From positions 434,001 to 498,000 of the forward strand of contig CAVQWX010000002.1 in assembly GCA_963717765.1 (NCBI GenBank): a stretch of DNA of 64,000 bases, in the 5' to 3' direction. The notes beneath the pieces are model-generated. The model did not search any database, was not told the origin of the DNA, and was given only the letters and a program-made list of their open reading frames with translations. A program made the translations under genes and the position numbers. Origin of the DNA: JACDER01 sp963717765 (GTDB lineage: Bacteria > Actinomycetota > Thermoleophilia > Gaiellales > Gaiellaceae). Shown piece after piece: positions 18,204-26,730 of the stretch; within the stretch, counting starts at the first letter, position 1, and every line of letters begins with the position of its first letter.

Positions 18204-19507
18204 GCGGCGGCAGCCGCGGCCGCGCCGACGAGCGCGGGATTGACGCGCTCGACCGCGTCCATGAACCAGCCCTCGTTCGGCCCGATCCCGGCGGCGGAGA
18301 AGCGCTCCGGCGCCAGCAGCATCCCGGCGAGCTCCGCAACCGCCTCGGGGGTCACGGCGTCGATCTCGGCGCCGAGCCGGTCGAGGGAAAGAAGCTCCGT
18401 GTCGGTGATGAGCGACTTGCCGAGCCGGCTCATCCGGCTGCCTGTCGACTCCATCGCGAGGATGATCCGTCCCTTCAGGTTCTCTTTCGCGCGCTCCAGC
18501 TCGCGCACGCGCAGGTTGCCGTCGGCGATGTCGGCGATCTCCGCAACGGCGATCTCGATGCAAGCGGGCAGGTTCTCCTCGCGCGTGCCGACGTAGAAGC
18601 CGATCTGCCCGGTGTCCGTGTACTGCGAGGCGAAGGTGTAGACGGAATAGGCCATCCCCCGCTTCTCGCGGATTTCCTGGAAGAACCGTGACGAGGCGGA
18701 GCCGCCGAGGATGCTGTCCAGGAGCGAGGCGGCGAAGCGCCGCCGGTCGGAGCGCGCGATGCCAGGAGCTGACAGGCAGACGTGGTACTGCTCGGTGTCC
18801 TTGCGCTGGAAGCGGACTCCCGGCGGGGGCGTCTTGACGAGCGGCGAGCGCACGCGGCGCTTCGGCGCTTCCCCGTTCGTGCGTTTGGACGCCGCCTGCT
18901 CGAGGAGCTGCACGAGGCGCTCGTGCTCGACGTTCCCCGCGGCGGCGACCACGATGTTGCCGGGGGTGTACATGGCGCGGTGGAAGTTGGCCACGGAGCG
19001 CCGGGACACGCTCGAGATCACGTCGGCCGACCCGATGACCGGGCGACCGAGCGCGTGTGACCCGAAGACGGCCTCGGTGACGAGGTCGTGGACGAGATCC
19101 TGAGGCGTGTCCTCGTACATCGCGATCTCCTCCAGGACGACCTCGCGCTCCGAGTCGAGGTCGGCGAAGACCGGCACGAAGATCATGTCCGTCATCACGT
19201 CGATCGCCGTCTCCAGGTGCTGGTCGGCTACGCGCGCGTACACGACCGTGTGCTCCCGGGAGGTGGCCGCGTTCAGCTCGCCGCCGAGCGAGTCGAAGAC
19301 CTCGGCGATCTCCTGCGCGCTGTACGAGCGCGAGCCCTTGAAGAGCAGGTGCTCGATGAAGTGCGAGATCCCGGCCCTGGCGTCGCGCTCGTCGCGCGAT
19401 CCGGCTCCGATCCAGAAGCCGAGCGAGACGGAGCGTACCTGCGAGAGGCGTTCCGAGATCACACGTTCGCCGGAATCGAGCTCCGACATGACGTACTTCT
19501 GGCGCAC
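18200..19507 (-). CDS. M16 family zinc metallopeptidase
   Basis: The 435-aa processing-peptidase homologue has the inverted zinc motif HxxEH at residues 49-53 (HFIEHLLF) and the distal Glu in EREVVLEEIAMYED. The C-terminal M16 domain has the glycine-rich substrate segment LDSILGGSASSRFFQEIREKRGMAYSV. No signal peptide is present, so it is probably cytoplasmic. The pnp-M16-dapB arrangement is widespread in actinobacteria and firmicutes; the substrate is not known. It ends in a run of seven Ala residues that overlaps the dapB start. Confidence 0.92.
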   Translation of the reverse strand: MRQKYVMSELDSGERVISERLSQVRSVSLGFWIGAGSRDERDARAGISHFIEHLLFKGSRSYSAQEIAEVFDSLGGELNAATSREHTVVYARVADQHLETAIDVMTDMIFVPVFADLDSEREVVLEEIAMYEDTPQDLVHDLVTEAVFGSHALGRPVIGSADVISSVSRRSVANFHRAMYTPGNIVVAAAGNVEHERLVQLLEQAASKRTNGEAPKRRVRSPLVKTPPPGVRFQRKDTEQYHVCLSAPGIARSDRRRFAASLLDSILGGSASSRFFQEIREKRGMAYSVYTFASQYTDTGQIGFYVGTREENLPACIEIAVAEIADIADGNLRVRELERAKENLKGRIILAMESTGSRMSRLGKSLITDTELLSLDRLGAEIDAVTPEAVAELAGMLLAPERFSAAGIGPNEGWFMDAVERVNPALVGAAAAAAA

Positions 19508-19551
19508 GGAGTGATCGTAACGGCGCTTCGCTCAGTGGCAGGCGTGCGGCG

Positions 19552-20046
19552 TTAGCCGCTGGTCCCGCAGACCTTGAAGCCGTAGTCGGTCTCGAAGCTG
19601 GTGACGCGGCGGTTGAGGCGGAAGATGTCCGCGTACAGGTTCACGACCTTCTGCCGGTCGACCTCCTCCGCGGCTCCGGCGGCGTCGTCGAGCTTCGACG
19701 CGATCTGGTCGAGGTCGTCCAGCGTGTTCTGCCAGTCGCTCTTCGTGTCGGCGGGTGGGTTCAGCTTCTCGAACTCTCCTCGGGCTGCGCGCAGGTTGTC
19801 GGCGAGCTCGCGCAGGAGCGGCGCCGACGCCTTCACTTGCTGGTCGGTCGCGCTCGGATCGGTCGGGGCCTTCGCGGGCGCGGTCTTGTTCAGCTTCTGG
19901 TTCTTCGTCCGGTACTTCGTGCAGACGGCGTCCCCGCGCGTGATGAACTCGTCCTTCGTGAGCGGAGTCCCGGTGCCGCCGCCGCCACAGCCGGCGACCG
20001 CGACGGCTACCGCGGCTGCCGCGACGAATGGAACCGCCCGTTTCAC
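19552..20046 (-). CDS. Lipoprotein of unknown function
   Basis: The 164-aa protein starts at GTG 20046. A lipobox is clear (VAVAVAGCGGGG, lipidated Cys near 20). The mature part is helical, with TKDEFITRGDAVCTKYRTKN, a Pro/Ala/Thr spacer and a four-helix-like region ending FETDYGFKVCGTSG; two Cys residues could form a disulfide. This pattern is common among small actinobacterial lipoproteins of unknown role. The start overlaps the stop of the upstream membrane-protein ORF (GTGA), which suggests translational coupling. I do not assign a function. Confidence 0.8.
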   Translation of the reverse strand: MKRAVPFVAAAAVAVAVAGCGGGGTGTPLTKDEFITRGDAVCTKYRTKNQKLNKTAPAKAPTDPSATDQQVKASAPLLRELADNLRAARGEFEKLNPPADTKSDWQNTLDDLDQIASKLDDAAGAAEEVDRQKVVNLYADIFRLNRRVTSFETDYGFKVCGTSG

Positions 20047-20396
20047 GCGCGCAAGGCTAGCGCCGCCAGCAACCCGGCGACGCAGAGACCGCCGATCACG
20101 CCGGCAAGAACGGCCGCGAGCAACGGACTGAAGGCGAGCGAGATCGCAGCGAGGAGGACGAGCCCGAGCGTACTTGGGTAGGTGGCGCGCAGCGCCGCCC
20201 TCAACCACTGCTCGGAACGCGGTTCTGCATGGGGCGAACGCGAGCCCAGCAGACGCCCGCGCCAGTCGGTGAGGACGAAGACCGATCCCGCGACCGCTCC
20301 GAGAACAAAGGCGAGCCCCGCAGCCCGGCGTGTCGCTCCGGCGGCGATCGCGGCTTCGAGCCCCGCAAGCGCGAGGCCGAGCCGGATCGCCGCCAG
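20043..20396 (-). CDS. Small membrane protein, start codon uncertain (CTG?)
   Basis: This open frame has no ATG, GTG or TTG in a sensible position, so it is easily missed. It reads VVLALAAIRLGLALAG directly after the pnp stop. It has about four hydrophobic segments (also GLAFVLGAVAGSVFVL, LGLVLLAAISLAFSPLLAA and VIGGLCVAGLLAALALRA), a cytoplasmic-type loop with DWRGRLLG, and very high GC3. Its stop overlaps the lipoprotein GTG (GTGA), the coupling seen elsewhere in this genome. The CTG at 20396, 8 nt after a weak AAGG, gives 117 aa. The fold resembles small ATP-synthase-I-like membrane proteins, but that is only a resemblance. Confidence 0.6.
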   Translation of the reverse strand: MAAIRLGLALAGLEAAIAAGATRRAAGLAFVLGAVAGSVFVLTDWRGRLLGSRSPHAEPRSEQWLRAALRATYPSTLGLVLLAAISLAFSPLLAAVLAGVIGGLCVAGLLAALALRA

Positions 20397-20404
20397 TGCG
20401 AGAA

Positions 20405-22891
20405 CTACCTTCGTTCGCGCCGCCTGTCGCGGTCGCGTCCGCCGCCACGGCGGTCGCCGCCGCGGCGGTCGTCCCGCTCCTCCCGCTCGCGCGGGGGCGC
20501 GTCCTTGGCCCGCTCGATCAGCTCCTCGGGCTGCACGAGGGACCCGTTCTCGTGCTTCGCGACGAGCTTGAGGCCGATGCGGCCCCGGGCCTTGTCGACC
20601 TCCTGGACGATGACGTCCAGGACGTCCCCGCGCTCGATCACGTCCTCGATGTGACCCACGCGGCCGGGCCCGACATTGGAGACGTGTAGCAGTCCGTCCG
20701 TCCCCTTCGTCAGCTCGACGAAGGCGCCGAACTGCGTCGTCTTCACGACCTTCCCCGTGTACGTGTCCCCGACCTCCGGCTCCTTCGTGAGCGCCTGGAT
20801 CGCGGCGATCGCGGCGTTGGCCTTGGTGCCCTCGGTGGCGTAGATGAGGATCGTGCCGTCCTCCTCGATGTCGATCTGGACTTCGTAGTCGGCCTCGAGC
20901 GCGCGGATGGTCTCGCCGCCCTTGCCGATGACCATGCCGATCTTGTCCGAGGCGATCTTGACCGAGGAGATGCGCGGCGCGTGCTCGGCGAGCTCGTGCC
21001 GCGTCTCGGGAATCGCCTCCGCCATCTTGTCGAGGATGAAGTCCCGCGCCTTCTTCGCCTGCTCGAGCGCCGAGCGCATGATCTCCTGGGTGACGCCCGT
21101 GATCTTGATGTCCATCTGGAGCGCGGTCACGCCTTCGCGCGAGCCGGCCACCTTGAAGTCCATGTCACCGAGGTGGTCCTCGGCGCCCTGGATGTCGGTC
21201 AGGATCACGTAGTCGTCGCCCTCCTTGACGAGACCCATGGCGATGCCGCTGACGGGCCGCTTGATCGGCACGCCGGCGTCCATGAGCGAGAGCGTCGAGC
21301 CGCACACGGAGCCCATCGAGGACGACCCGTTCGACTCGAGCGTCTCCGAGACGATCCGGATCGTGTACGGGAACTCCTCTGGCGTCGGGATCATCGGCTC
21401 GAGCGCCCGCTGCGCGAGCGCACCGTGACCGATGTCGCGGCGCTTCGGGCCGCGCATGAAGCCCGTCTCGCCCACCGAGTAGGGCGGGAAGTTGTAGTGG
21501 TGCATGTACCGCCGGTCGGTCTCCAGCGACAGGTCGTCGATGCGCTGGCCCTCCTTGGCCGTGCCGAGCGTCAGCAGGCTCAGGATCTGGGTCTGGCCGC
21601 GCGTGAAGAGCGCCGATCCGTGCGTGCGCGGCGAGACGCCGACCTCGCACGTGATCGGGCGGATCTCGTCCGTCCCGCGGCCGTCCGGGCGGCGCTTCTC
21701 GATCGCGATCTTGCGGCGGACGAGCTCCTTGTAGATCGCCTCCGCGGCCCGCTTGACGAACTGCTTCGTCAGCGAGTCCTTGACGACCGGGGCGTCGCCC
21801 TCGACCGTTGCCGGGCCGACCGGGAAGGGCAGCTCGACGGTCTCGAGGATCCGGTCGAACAGGAGGTGGCGCTTGGCCGACTTGAGCTCCTTCGAGTCCT
21901 GCTCGGCCTCGGTCAGCGCGCGCAGCTCGTCCTCGAACTCCTCGCGAACCGGCCCTTCGACTGCCTCGAGCCGCATGCGGTCGAGGATCAAGTTCAGCGC
22001 CCCGCGGACCTGCATCCGGCGGACGATGTCGTCCTCGGTGGACTCCATCGAGAGCGGCGCGGCCAGCTCGTCGAGCAGCTCCTCGACGATCGCGCCGGAC
22101 TCGCGCAGTCCCTGCTCGGCGATGCGCTGGCGGATCGTGTCGCCGTGCTCCTGCTCCAGCTCGCCGGCGAGCTCGAGATCGAGCCACTTGGGCTTGCCGA
22201 CCTCGCGCGCGAGCTCTTCCTGCGCCTCGCAGATCTTGATGATCTCCGCGTGCGCCTTCTCGAAGGCCTCGAGCAGCACCTCTTCCGGAATCTCGTCGGC
22301 GCCCGCCTCGACCATGGTCAGGCCGTCCTTCGTGCCGACGACGATCAGGTCGAGCGTGCTCTCGTTCTCGCTCTCCTGCAGCGTTGGGTTGACGACGAGC
22401 TCTCCGTCGATCATGCCGATGCGAACCGCGCCGACCGGCCCCAGGAAGGGGAGCGGCGAGATCATCAGCGCGGTGGACGCGCCGTTGATGCACAGGATGT
22501 CGTGCGGCGTGATCAGGTCGGCGGACAGCACCGTGCAGATCACCTGCACCTCATTGCGAAAACCCTTCGGCCAGAGCGGCCGGATGGGGCGGTCGATCAT
22601 GCGCGCAGTCAGGATCGCGCGCTCGGTCGGACGTCCTTCACGCTTGAAGAAGCCGCCCGGGATCTTCCCGGCGGCGTACATCCGCTCCTCGACGTCCACG
22701 GTGAGCGGGAAGAAGTCGGCGCCCTCGCGGGCCTCCATCCGGCCCTGTGCGGTCGCGAGCACCATCGTCTCGCCGGACCGCACGACGACGGCGCCGTCCG
22801 CCTGCTTGGCGAGCTTGCCCGTCTCGAACGTCATGTCCTGCCCGCCCACGGTCACGCTGACCGTCGTCGGGCTGTCTGTTGCTACTGCCAT
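20405..22891 (-). CDS. pnp: Polyribonucleotide nucleotidyltransferase (PNPase)
   Basis: Phosphorolytic 3'-to-5' exoribonuclease. The 828-aa protein starts at ATG 22891 behind a strong GGAGGAATAC. It has two RNase PH domains (about 10-145 and 330-560, with RSGETMVLATAQG and FTRGQTQILSLLTLGT), a KH domain with MVIGKGGETIRALE, an S1 domain (GDTYTGKVVKTTQFGAFVEL) and an unusual Arg/Gly/Asp-rich tail (DDRRGGDRRGGG) that may bind RNA or partners. The long open frame upstream of 22891 is leader, not protein. The rpsO-pnp gap holds two strong inverted repeats, as in genomes where PNPase controls its own leader. Confidence 0.98.
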   Translation of the reverse strand: MAVATDSPTTVSVTVGGQDMTFETGKLAKQADGAVVVRSGETMVLATAQGRMEAREGADFFPLTVDVEERMYAAGKIPGGFFKREGRPTERAILTARMIDRPIRPLWPKGFRNEVQVICTVLSADLITPHDILCINGASTALMISPLPFLGPVGAVRIGMIDGELVVNPTLQESENESTLDLIVVGTKDGLTMVEAGADEIPEEVLLEAFEKAHAEIIKICEAQEELAREVGKPKWLDLELAGELEQEHGDTIRQRIAEQGLRESGAIVEELLDELAAPLSMESTEDDIVRRMQVRGALNLILDRMRLEAVEGPVREEFEDELRALTEAEQDSKELKSAKRHLLFDRILETVELPFPVGPATVEGDAPVVKDSLTKQFVKRAAEAIYKELVRRKIAIEKRRPDGRGTDEIRPITCEVGVSPRTHGSALFTRGQTQILSLLTLGTAKEGQRIDDLSLETDRRYMHHYNFPPYSVGETGFMRGPKRRDIGHGALAQRALEPMIPTPEEFPYTIRIVSETLESNGSSSMGSVCGSTLSLMDAGVPIKRPVSGIAMGLVKEGDDYVILTDIQGAEDHLGDMDFKVAGSREGVTALQMDIKITGVTQEIMRSALEQAKKARDFILDKMAEAIPETRHELAEHAPRISSVKIASDKIGMVIGKGGETIRALEADYEVQIDIEEDGTILIYATEGTKANAAIAAIQALTKEPEVGDTYTGKVVKTTQFGAFVELTKGTDGLLHVSNVGPGRVGHIEDVIERGDVLDVIVQEVDKARGRIGLKLVAKHENGSLVQPEELIERAKDAPPREREERDDRRGGDRRGGGRDRDRRRERR

Positions 22892-22914
22892 GTATTCCTC
22901 CACTTCTTTCTCCG

Positions 22915-22979
22915 GGAGAGTGGAGGTTTGAGTCAGCTCCAGGGAAGTGGCCTCGAGCTCGCTCAAACTTCCACCCTCC
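22915..22979 (-). promoter_or_regulatory. pnp leader inverted repeat
   Basis: Arms of 18 nt (22915-22932 and 22962-22979) are complementary with two mismatches. They flank a 29-nt loop that itself contains AGCTC/GAGCT pairing. The structure lies 24 bases upstream of the pnp ATG. In E. coli a comparable leader duplex is cut by RNase III and read by PNPase for autoregulation; that role here is inferred from position. Confidence 0.6.
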
Positions 22980-22986
22980 GATCGTT

Positions 22987-23012
22987 CCGTGCCAGGTTGA
23001 AACCTGGCACGG
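22987..23012 (-). terminator. Perfect 12-bp hairpin after rpsO
   Basis: A perfect inverted repeat (CCGTGCCAGGTT / AACCTGGCACGG) lies 22 bases past the rpsO stop. No U-run follows, so it may be a processing or mRNA-stabilising stem, or a weak terminator between rpsO and pnp. Confidence 0.5.
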
Positions 23013-23034
23013 CCTTGTTGAATCTGTCGCCTCG

Positions 23035-23304
23035 CTACCGCCTGAGGCCCAGCTCCTTGATGAGGGCGCGGTAGCCCTCCAAATCCTTGCGCTGCAGATA
23101 GTTGAGCAGCCGCCGGCGGCGCCCGACGAGCTTGAGCAGGCCGCGGCGCGAATGGTGGTCCTTCGAATGCTGCCGCAGGTGCTGGGTGAGGTCGTTGATG
23201 CGCCGCGTCAGAAGCGCGATCTGCACTTCGGCGGAACCGGTGTCGGCTTCGCCCTTTCCGTGCTGACCGACGATCTGCTGCTTGTCTTCCTTCGTGAGGG
23301 TCAT
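23035..23304 (-). CDS. rpsO: 30S ribosomal protein S15
   Basis: The 89-aa protein has the family length and signatures: GSAEVQIALLTRRINDLTQH, HSKDHHSRRGLLKLVGRRRR and LLNYLQRKDLEGYRALIKELGLRR. It binds 16S rRNA helices 20-22. ATG at 23304 follows TAAGGAGGCAC, a near-ideal ribosome binding site. The 108-base gap to the divergent beta-propeller gene must hold the rpsO promoter; GTTGCTACCCTGTTCAC could be part of it, but I cannot define it securely. pnp follows downstream, as is usual. Confidence 0.99.
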   Translation of the reverse strand: MTLTKEDKQQIVGQHGKGEADTGSAEVQIALLTRRINDLTQHLRQHSKDHHSRRGLLKLVGRRRRLLNYLQRKDLEGYRALIKELGLRR

Positions 23305-23412
23305 GTGCCTCCTTACAGTGGGGATCCGCAGTCCCCGCACGCCGTGAAGGAAGACACGCGCGGCCGAGGCTGCGGTGTGAACAGGGTAGCAACGATCGGG
23401 AAGGAGCCTTCT

Positions 23413-24618
23413 TTGCCGGCACTTCGACGTCTGATGAATATGGCGCCCAGATCCTGTCTCGCGCTCCCTCTGGGCGCCGCCCTCCTCTTCACAGCCGCAG
23501 GCTCGGCGGCGCCGGCCGTGGACGCGTGGCCGCAGTTCCACTACAACGCGGCGCACACCGGCTTCAACCCTGCCGAGCACGCTCTGACGCGCGCCAACGC
23601 GAAGCGCCTGCGCCGGGCGTGGGCCGCTCAGGCGGGAGCGTCGATCGAGGGCTCGGTGGCCGTCAGCGACGGGCTCGTGTTCGTCGGCTCCGACGACAAC
23701 GTGATGCATGCGTACCGGTCGGACGGGAGCGAAGCCTGGTCGCAAGCGCTGGAGAACGCGAAGGCGTTCGTCGCCTCGCCCGCTACCGACGGCGAGAGAG
23801 TGTTCGGCTACTCGAGCTCGGCGGTCGTGACGGCGCTGGACGCCCCCTCGGGCGATCCGCTGTGGCAACAGCGTGTGTCCTCGGTCCAAGGCGCCTTCCC
23901 GGGCTCGCCGACCGTCGTGGGGCAGACGGTGTACGTGGTGCCGTACGAGCTTGTCGCGCTCGATTCTGCGACCGGGGCGGTTCGCTGGACGCGCCCGAAC
24001 GTGGGCTGCTTCATCTGCTCGCCTGCGGTGGGGAACGGGACGCTCTTCATCGGCGCCGGCCCGGCCTCCGGGCGGAGGCTGCTCGCGCTCGACGCGGCCA
24101 CCGGCGCGCCCCGCTGGTCCTTCCGGCCACAGGCCGGCAAGGACTTCTCCTGGAGCGCATCCCCTGCGGTCTCGGGTGGACGCGTCTTCCAGGCGGCGGC
24201 GGTAGGCCGCAACCGGAAGGCGTATTCGCTCTACGCGTTCGCGGCGTCGACGGGCAAGCGCCTGTGGAAGACGCGCGTGGGCTCGTCGCGGTTCCTGACC
24301 TCGTCCTCGCCCGCGGTGGCAAACGGGATCGTCTACTACACGTCTCCCGGTGGACGCTTCTATGCGCTGCGCGCCTCGAACGGCAAGCTGCTGTGGTCGA
24401 AAGCGATCGCGCCGAGCGCATCCTCGCCCGCGGTCGCCGGGGGAGTCGTCTACTTCGGGACAGGCTTGACGATGTACGGGCTCGACGCCCGCACCGGCAA
24501 GACCCTCTGGCACGCGAGGACGACGGCCGATCCGTCCGACCCTGCGGTCGCGGGCGGGACGGTCTACGTCGGCTCGGGGGACGGCATCACGCGCGCGTAC
24601 CGGCCGCCCGCGGGCTAG
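23413..24618 (+). CDS. Secreted PQQ-binding-like beta-propeller protein
   Basis: The 401-aa protein starts at TTG 23413, seven bases after AAGGAG; ATG 23434 is the alternative. It has a signal peptide (LALPLGAALLFTAAGSAAPA) and about seven repeats of the PQQ-like propeller type: GLVFVGSDDNVMHAY, SSAVVTALDAPSGDPLWQQ, YELVALDSATGAVRW, RLLALDAATGAPRW, YSLYAFAASTGKRLWK, FYALRASNGKLLWS and LTMYGLDARTGKTLW. Such propellers are scaffolds like BamB or soluble PQQ-enzyme relatives, but no catalytic Asp/Glu set can be assigned, so a binding role outside the cell is most likely. It is divergent from rpsO and its 3' end overlaps the decayed kinase locus by 32 bases. Confidence 0.82.
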   Translation: MPALRRLMNMAPRSCLALPLGAALLFTAAGSAAPAVDAWPQFHYNAAHTGFNPAEHALTRANAKRLRRAWAAQAGASIEGSVAVSDGLVFVGSDDNVMHAYRSDGSEAWSQALENAKAFVASPATDGERVFGYSSSAVVTALDAPSGDPLWQQRVSSVQGAFPGSPTVVGQTVYVVPYELVALDSATGAVRWTRPNVGCFICSPAVGNGTLFIGAGPASGRRLLALDAATGAPRWSFRPQAGKDFSWSASPAVSGGRVFQAAAVGRNRKAYSLYAFAASTGKRLWKTRVGSSRFLTSSSPAVANGIVYYTSPGGRFYALRASNGKLLWSKAIAPSASSPAVAGGVVYFGTGLTMYGLDARTGKTLWHARTTADPSDPAVAGGTVYVGSGDGITRAYRPPAG

Positions 24619-25677
24619 CCCGGCGCGATCCCTGCTTCCTCGCCCGCGGCGCGACGGGGAGCTCCACGAAGAAGGTCGAGCCCTTCCCCTCCTGCGACGT
24701 GACCCAGATCCGTCCGTGGAGCTGCTGGACGAGGGCGCGGCAGATGTACAGACCGAGCCCCGTCCCCCCCACGCCGCGGGTCATCTCGGGATCGAGGCGG
24801 TAGAACTTCTCGAAGATGCGCTCCCGCTCTGCGCGCGGGATGCCGAGGCCTTCGTCCTGCACGGCGAACCGGACATAGCCGTCGTGCCGCCGCAGGCTCA
24901 CATGGACGGGACCGCCGTCCTCGCCTCGGCGTAGCGCCGGAGCTTCGTCTCCTCGCGCCTCGTCAGGTCCTTCCCGGTGTAGACGATCACCGGCACGTCG
25001 CCGAACTCGGGTTTCCCTTCAGCTCTTCGAGCAGCTCGAAGCCGGTGCCGTCGGGCAGCTTCAGGTCGAGGACGACGCAGTCGAATCGCTTTCCGAGAGC
25101 GCGTCGAGCGCCTCTTTGCTCACCCCGACCGCGGTGACCTCGACGTCGTCCCCGTCCCCGGCGAGAGCTCGTCGACCATCTCGTTGACCGTCGTCCCGAT
25201 GCGGGCGAACTCCCCGCGTACCGGGCGGCCTTCGATCTTGAGAGCCATCTTCTGGGACAGGTCGCCGTCCGCAACCGCGTCGATGACGCGTGCGACCTCG
25301 GTCGTCGGCCGCGCGAGGTTGTCGATCATCCCGTTGACCGCTTCGGTCGCCTGCGCCCAGGACCCTGCCGCTCCCGGCAACGACGCCCGCTCGGTCATTC
25401 GTCCTTCCCGCTCGATCACTCGGTTGACCCGCTGGAGCTCGAAGGCGAAGCTCTCCTGGCGCTCCGCGAGCTCGTTGAAGGCGACCGCCACTTCGCCCAG
25501 GCCGCTGTCCGTGGCAGCGGAGAGGCGGGCGGAGAAGTCGCCGTTCTTGGCGGCGCGCAGCGCTTCGACGAGCCGCTTGAGCTCTGCCCTGGTCAGGGTC
25601 GTGTCACCGTTGCCGGCGGTACCCGCAGATGTGCGGGCCGCCGCCGTCGCTCTCTTGGATTTCGCTGGAGTTGCCAC
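24587..25677 (-). pseudogene. Decayed signalling locus: HAMP, receiver and HATPase fragments
   Basis: Protein fragments run in order on the minus strand in different frames. From 25677 there is a HAMP-repeat segment (VNRVIEREGRMTERASLPG, VIDAVADGDLSQKMAL, IGTTVNEMVDELS) ending at a stop near 25120. A receiver-domain piece follows, starting DDVEVTAVGVSKEALDAL and shifting frame to FDCVVLDLKLPDGTGFELL. A third frame reads FGDVPVIVYTGKDLTRREETK. The last piece is an HATPase_c end (FAVQDEGLGIPRAERERIFEKFYR, GGTGLGLYICRALVQQLHG). The phospho-acceptor histidine domain and most of the receiver are missing. At least three frame changes and large deletions point to remains of one or two histidine-kinase genes. 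Confidence 0.8.
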
Positions 25678-25863
25678 GGACAGCTCCTTTCGTCAGGGGT
25701 CAACGGCCGGCGGCGGATGGCGCCGGCGGGCGGATCGAGCGCTCGGGGGCGGTGGCCACGGGAGCGGCTCACACGAAGCGATATCGGATGCTGCACCGCA
25801 GCTCTCACCCCCCGGATGGAGAGGCCGTTCTAGCAAAACCCGCCGTTTGCGGCCAGTTTCGCG

Positions 25864-26730
25864 CTAGGACGGGCGCGTGGCGGCCCGCGTTTCCTCGACG
25901 TCGCGGGCGATCTGGTCGATCAAGTCCTGCTCGCTGTCGAAGACGCGCTCGTCCCTCAGCCGCTTCCACAGCTCGACCACGAGCCGCCGCCCGTACAGGT
26001 CGCCCTCGAAATCGAGCACGAAAGCCTCGATGCGCCGCTCCTCTCCACCGTAGTGGGGGTTCGTCCCGATCGAGATCGCTGCCCGGTTGTCGCCGACCGC
26101 GCCGGCGTAGATGCCGTACACAGGCACGAGGAGCTGCGGATCGACGGCGAGATTCGCGGTCGGAAAGCCGAGGGTGCCGCCGCGGGCGTCCCCCGAAACG
26201 ACGGTTCCGTCCAGCTCGGACGGCCGTCCGAGCAGCGCGGCGGCGCGCTCGACCTCGCCGGCACGGAGGAGGTGCCGCAGCTGGCTGGACGAGACATGCT
26301 CGACCAGCGGCACCGGACGGACGTCGAAGCCCAGCATCGCCAGCAGGTCGAGGTCACCGGCGCGGGCACGGCCGAAACGGAAGTTCTCCCCTGCAACGAC
26401 CACCTCGGTGCCGATCGGCCGCAGGACCGAGTCGACGAACTCCTCCGGCTCGAGGCGCGCCGTGTCCTGGGTGAACTCGACCACGAGCGTGTCGGCCACG
26501 CCGAGCTCCTCGAAGAGCTCGAGCCGGCGCTCGAGCGTCGTCAGAAGCTCCACCTGGTTTCCGAGGGCCACCCGCGGATGCGGATCGAACGTGAGGACCG
26601 TCGGCTTCGGCCCGGCGGCGAGCGCTGCGTCGATCACCCGGCGATGTCCTCTGTGGACGCCGTCGAAGGTGCCGATCGCGACCGCCCGCGCTTCGGTGGT
26701 CAGGTCACCGGGCCGATAGGCGACGTTCAC
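25864..26730 (-). CDS. ribF: Bifunctional riboflavin kinase/FAD synthetase
   Basis: Makes FMN and FAD from riboflavin. The 288-aa protein starts at GTG 26730, overlapping the HAD stop (GTGA). The N-terminal FAD synthetase nucleotidylyltransferase domain has AVAIGTFDGVHRGHRRVI and ENFRFGRARAGDL. The C-terminal riboflavin kinase domain has GDARGGTLGFPTANLAVD, VYGIYAGAV, SIGTNPHYGG and VLDFEGDLYGRRL. It is the last gene of the rbfA-nrnA-truB-HAD-ribF string; truB-ribF linkage is widely conserved. A 186-base gap without a gene follows, before the decayed kinase locus (25678-25863). Confidence 0.96.
   Translation of the reverse strand: MNVAYRPGDLTTEARAVAIGTFDGVHRGHRRVIDAALAAGPKPTVLTFDPHPRVALGNQVELLTTLERRLELFEELGVADTLVVEFTQDTARLEPEEFVDSVLRPIGTEVVVAGENFRFGRARAGDLDLLAMLGFDVRPVPLVEHVSSSQLRHLLRAGEVERAAALLGRPSELDGTVVSGDARGGTLGFPTANLAVDPQLLVPVYGIYAGAVGDNRAAISIGTNPHYGGEERRIEAFVLDFEGDLYGRRLVVELWKRLRDERVFDSEQDLIDQIARDVEETRAATRPS

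Noticed and set aside
20405..23422. PNPase with a 177-residue N-terminal extension
   Set aside because: The extension translates rpsO in the wrong frame and the leader hairpins; ATG 22891 has a strong Shine-Dalgarno and the family N-terminus.
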